This document shows positions 62,101 to 64,000 of a stretch of DNA of 64,000 nucleotides, piece by piece. Position 1 is the stretch's first letter. Each line of letters opens with the position of its first letter. The translations under genes and the position numbers were made by a program. A model generated the notes under the pieces. The model was not told the DNA's origin, searched no databases, and worked only from the letters and a program-made list of their open reading frames with translations. The DNA lies in the NCBI RefSeq assembly GCF_029227915.1, contig NC_079880.1, forward strand, positions 746,001 through 810,000, written 5' to 3'. Origin of the DNA: Hydractinia symbiolongicarpus. Its lineage: Eukaryota; Cnidaria; Hydrozoa; Anthoathecata; Hydractiniidae.

Positions 62101-64000
62101 ATAAATAAGTCATTCTTTACTGTGGAACCAATCCTTTCCATAATCGCGCGCTGAAAAAATAGCGATAGTTTCAAAAACTACATTTCATTGACTTTTCTAA
62201 CGGTGTCAGTCCGTTTGAGTTACAACGGTTGGGTCACATATTCGTGCCAACATGTATTTAGCGATATTTTTCTGATATTACTAGGTTGCATCGCTTTTAA
62301 CAGTGAAACGATTGACTGTGGGACTTAATTGAACTAACTTTGCACTGTCACCTGATAAATGTGATAAATGAGACCATTGGATTACAAGAAATAACATTCT
62401 TCTTAATTTGACGTGATTGTTGGAACTCAGCGATTGCACTGGGCGCTGTGGTAGCGCTTCATTTAAAAATTTAGATATATAAGTCATTCTTTAATGTGCG
62501 ACCAATCCTATCCGTAATCGCGCGCTGAAGAAATAGCGAGAGTTTCAAAAACTACATTTCATTGACGTTCTAACGGTGTCAGTCCGTTTGAGTGGCAACG
62601 GTTGGGTCACATATTCGTACCAACATGTATTTAGCGATATTTATCTGATATTACTAGGTTGCATCGCTTTTAACTATGAAACGATTGACTGTGGGACTTA
62701 ATTGAACTAATTTTGCACTGTCACCTGATAAATGTGATAAATGAGACAATTGGACTCCAAGAAATAACGTTCTTCTTAATTTGACATGATTGCCGAAACT
62801 CAGCGATTACTCTGGGCGCTGTGGTAGCGCTTCATTTAAAAATTTAGATAAATAAGTCATTCTTTACTGTGGGACCAATCCTTTCCATTATCGCGCGCTG
62901 AAAAAATAGCGATAGTTTCAAAAACTACATTTCATTGACTTTTCTAACGGTGTCAGTCCGGTTGAGTTACAACGGTTGGGTCACATATTCGTGCCAACAT
63001 GTATTTAGCGATATTTTTCTGATATTACTAGATTGCATCGCTTTTAACCATGAAACGATTGACTGTGGGACTTAGTTGAACTAACTTTGCACTGTCACCT
63101 GATAAATGTGATAAAGGAGACAATTGGACTCCAAGAAATAACATTCTTCTTAATTTGACATGATTGCCGAAACTCAGTGATTACACTGGGCGCTGTGGTA
63201 GCGCTTCATTTAAGAATTAAGCTAAAAAAGTCATTTTTTTACTGTGGGACCAATCCTGGCCGATAGCACGCGCTGAACAAAGAGGGATAGTTTCAAATCT
63301 ACATTTCATTGACTTTCTAACGGTGTCACTCCGTTTGAGTGGCAACGGTTGGGTCACATATTCGTACCAACATGTATTTAGCGATATTTTTCTGATATTA
63401 CTAGGTTGCATCGCTTTTAACTATGAAACGATTGACTGTGGGACTTAATTGAACTAATTTTGCACTGTCACCTGATAAATGTGATAAAGGAGACAATTGG
63501 ACTCCAAGAAATAACGTTCTTCTTAATTTGACATGATTGCCGAAACTTAGCGATTACTCTGGGCGCTGTGGTAGCGCTTCATTTAAGAATTATGCCAAAA
63601 AAAGTCATTTTTTTACTGTGAGACCAATCCTAGCCGTTAACGCGCGATGAAGAAATAGCAATAGTTTCAAGAATTACATTTCATTGACTTTCTAACGGTG
63701 TCAATCCGTTTGAGTTACAACGGTCGGGTCACATATTCGTACCAACATGTATTTAACAATATTTATCTGAAATTACTAGGTTGCATCGCTTTTAACAGTG
63801 AAACGATTGACTGTGGGACTTAATTCAACTAACTTTGGACTGTAACCTGATAAATGTGATAAATGATACAATTGAACTCCAAGAAATAACATTCTTCTTA
63901 ATTTGATGTGAATGCCGAAACACAGCGATTACACTGGGCGCTGTTGTAGCGCTTCATTTAAAAATTTAGATAAATAAGTCATTCTTTACTGTGGGACCAA
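59131..64000. repeat. Three-unit higher-order repeat (~1122 bp) with a displaced third copy
   Basis: GTGAGACCAATCC with GCGCGATGAAG occurs near 59131, 60252 and 63618. GAGGGATAGTTTCAAATC occurs near 59917, 61039 and 63283, and CCTTTCCATAATCGCACGC near 59510 and 60632. The first two copies are adjacent at about 1122 bp. The third lies nine units (about 3365 bp) after the second. The third copy shares the private TTAATTCAAC change with the second copy (60459 and 63824), so it appears to derive from that copy. It runs off the window. Confidence 0.8.

Larger units (their letters stand above)
46818..64000. repeat. ~374-bp satellite array, right segment (~46 units), runs off window
   Basis: Same satellite, same orientation, but with different subtypes from the middle segment. 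From about 46.8 to 51.3 kb, units carry GCGACTGTTTCGAAAAC or CGTTCAAGAAATAGCAACAG. From about 51.3 kb onward, units carry AACAAAGAGCGATAG, GAGTGGCAACGG, AAAGGAGACAATT and GCCAAAAAAAGTC. Much of the segment repeats in three-unit steps of about 1118-1122 bp. One shortened unit lies at 51367-51651. The array is still running at position 64000, so its right edge is not in view. No host gene is seen. Confidence 0.96.

Noticed and set aside
52563-62487. Repeated 68-codon minus-strand open frame at 43618, 52563, 53684, 54432, 55552, 56674 and 62281
   Set aside because: It recurs at satellite spacing in one unit subtype only, runs antisense through the monomer, and is closed by stops or indels in most other units. 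It reflects repeat copying, not a gene family.
63217-63411. 64-codon minus-strand open frame in the satellite
   Set aside because: Lies wholly within ordinary monomer sequence with no conservation of the frame across units.
1-64000. A conserved RNA made from the satellite, suggested by the AGCGAT/ATCGCT dyad
   Set aside because: In the second unit class both arms change but to non-complementary sequences, so there is no covariation to support a retained RNA fold.

Overview
The window is eukaryotic and almost entirely satellite DNA. About 59.6 kb of the 64 kb is one head-to-tail tandem repeat with a unit of about 373 bp (roughly 159-160 units). The only breaks are two insertions of APE-type non-LTR retrotransposons (LINEs). 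Both LINEs have animal-type ORF2 (endonuclease/linker/reverse transcriptase), an AATAAA signal and A-rich 3' ends. The reverse transcriptases look like the Jockey/CR1/L2 group that is common in invertebrates. The best guess is invertebrate heterochromatin (pericentromeric, centromeric or subtelomeric). The species cannot be named from the sequence. There is no host gene, tRNA, rRNA, CRISPR array or bacterial feature.

Layout. (1) 1-21555: satellite, with unit subtypes in a patchwork of higher-order repeats (3-, 4-, 8- and 9-unit duplications). (2) 21556-23665: LINE-1A (my label), minus strand, 2110 bp. It is truncated at its 5' end inside the endonuclease and has an internal deletion, but carries an uninterrupted RT frame, and it is flanked by a 4-bp target duplication. 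(3) 23666-44501: satellite, dominated between about 26.9 and 42.3 kb by subtypes marked by CACAGCG, AACATAAAAAAG and A-tracts. It includes a very recent 744-bp dimer expansion near 37.3-39.5 kb. (4) 44502-46817: LINE-2A (my label), plus strand, 2316 bp. It keeps an ORF1-like start fused by internal deletion to the ORF2 linker and RT, has one frameshift and one nonsense codon in ORF2, and again has a 4-bp target duplication. (5) 46818-64000: satellite of different subtypes, organised largely as about 1.12-kb trimers.

How the parts relate. The satellite reads straight through both LINEs once each insert and one target copy are removed, so both landed in an existing array. Neither LINE was copied by later satellite amplification. 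Both landed within 9 bp of the same monomer position, next to a conserved small palindrome. Their 3' UTRs differ in sequence but share a pairing stem with one compensated base pair, a likely recognition structure for their reverse transcriptase. The two LINEs are different family members (about two thirds RT amino-acid identity by eye) and point in opposite directions.

I found no new coding system. The observations most worth checking are the shared insertion site, the covarying 3' UTR stem, the half-unit structure of the monomer, and the mosaic history of array amplification. Monomer counts and identities are by eye; no alignment software was run.
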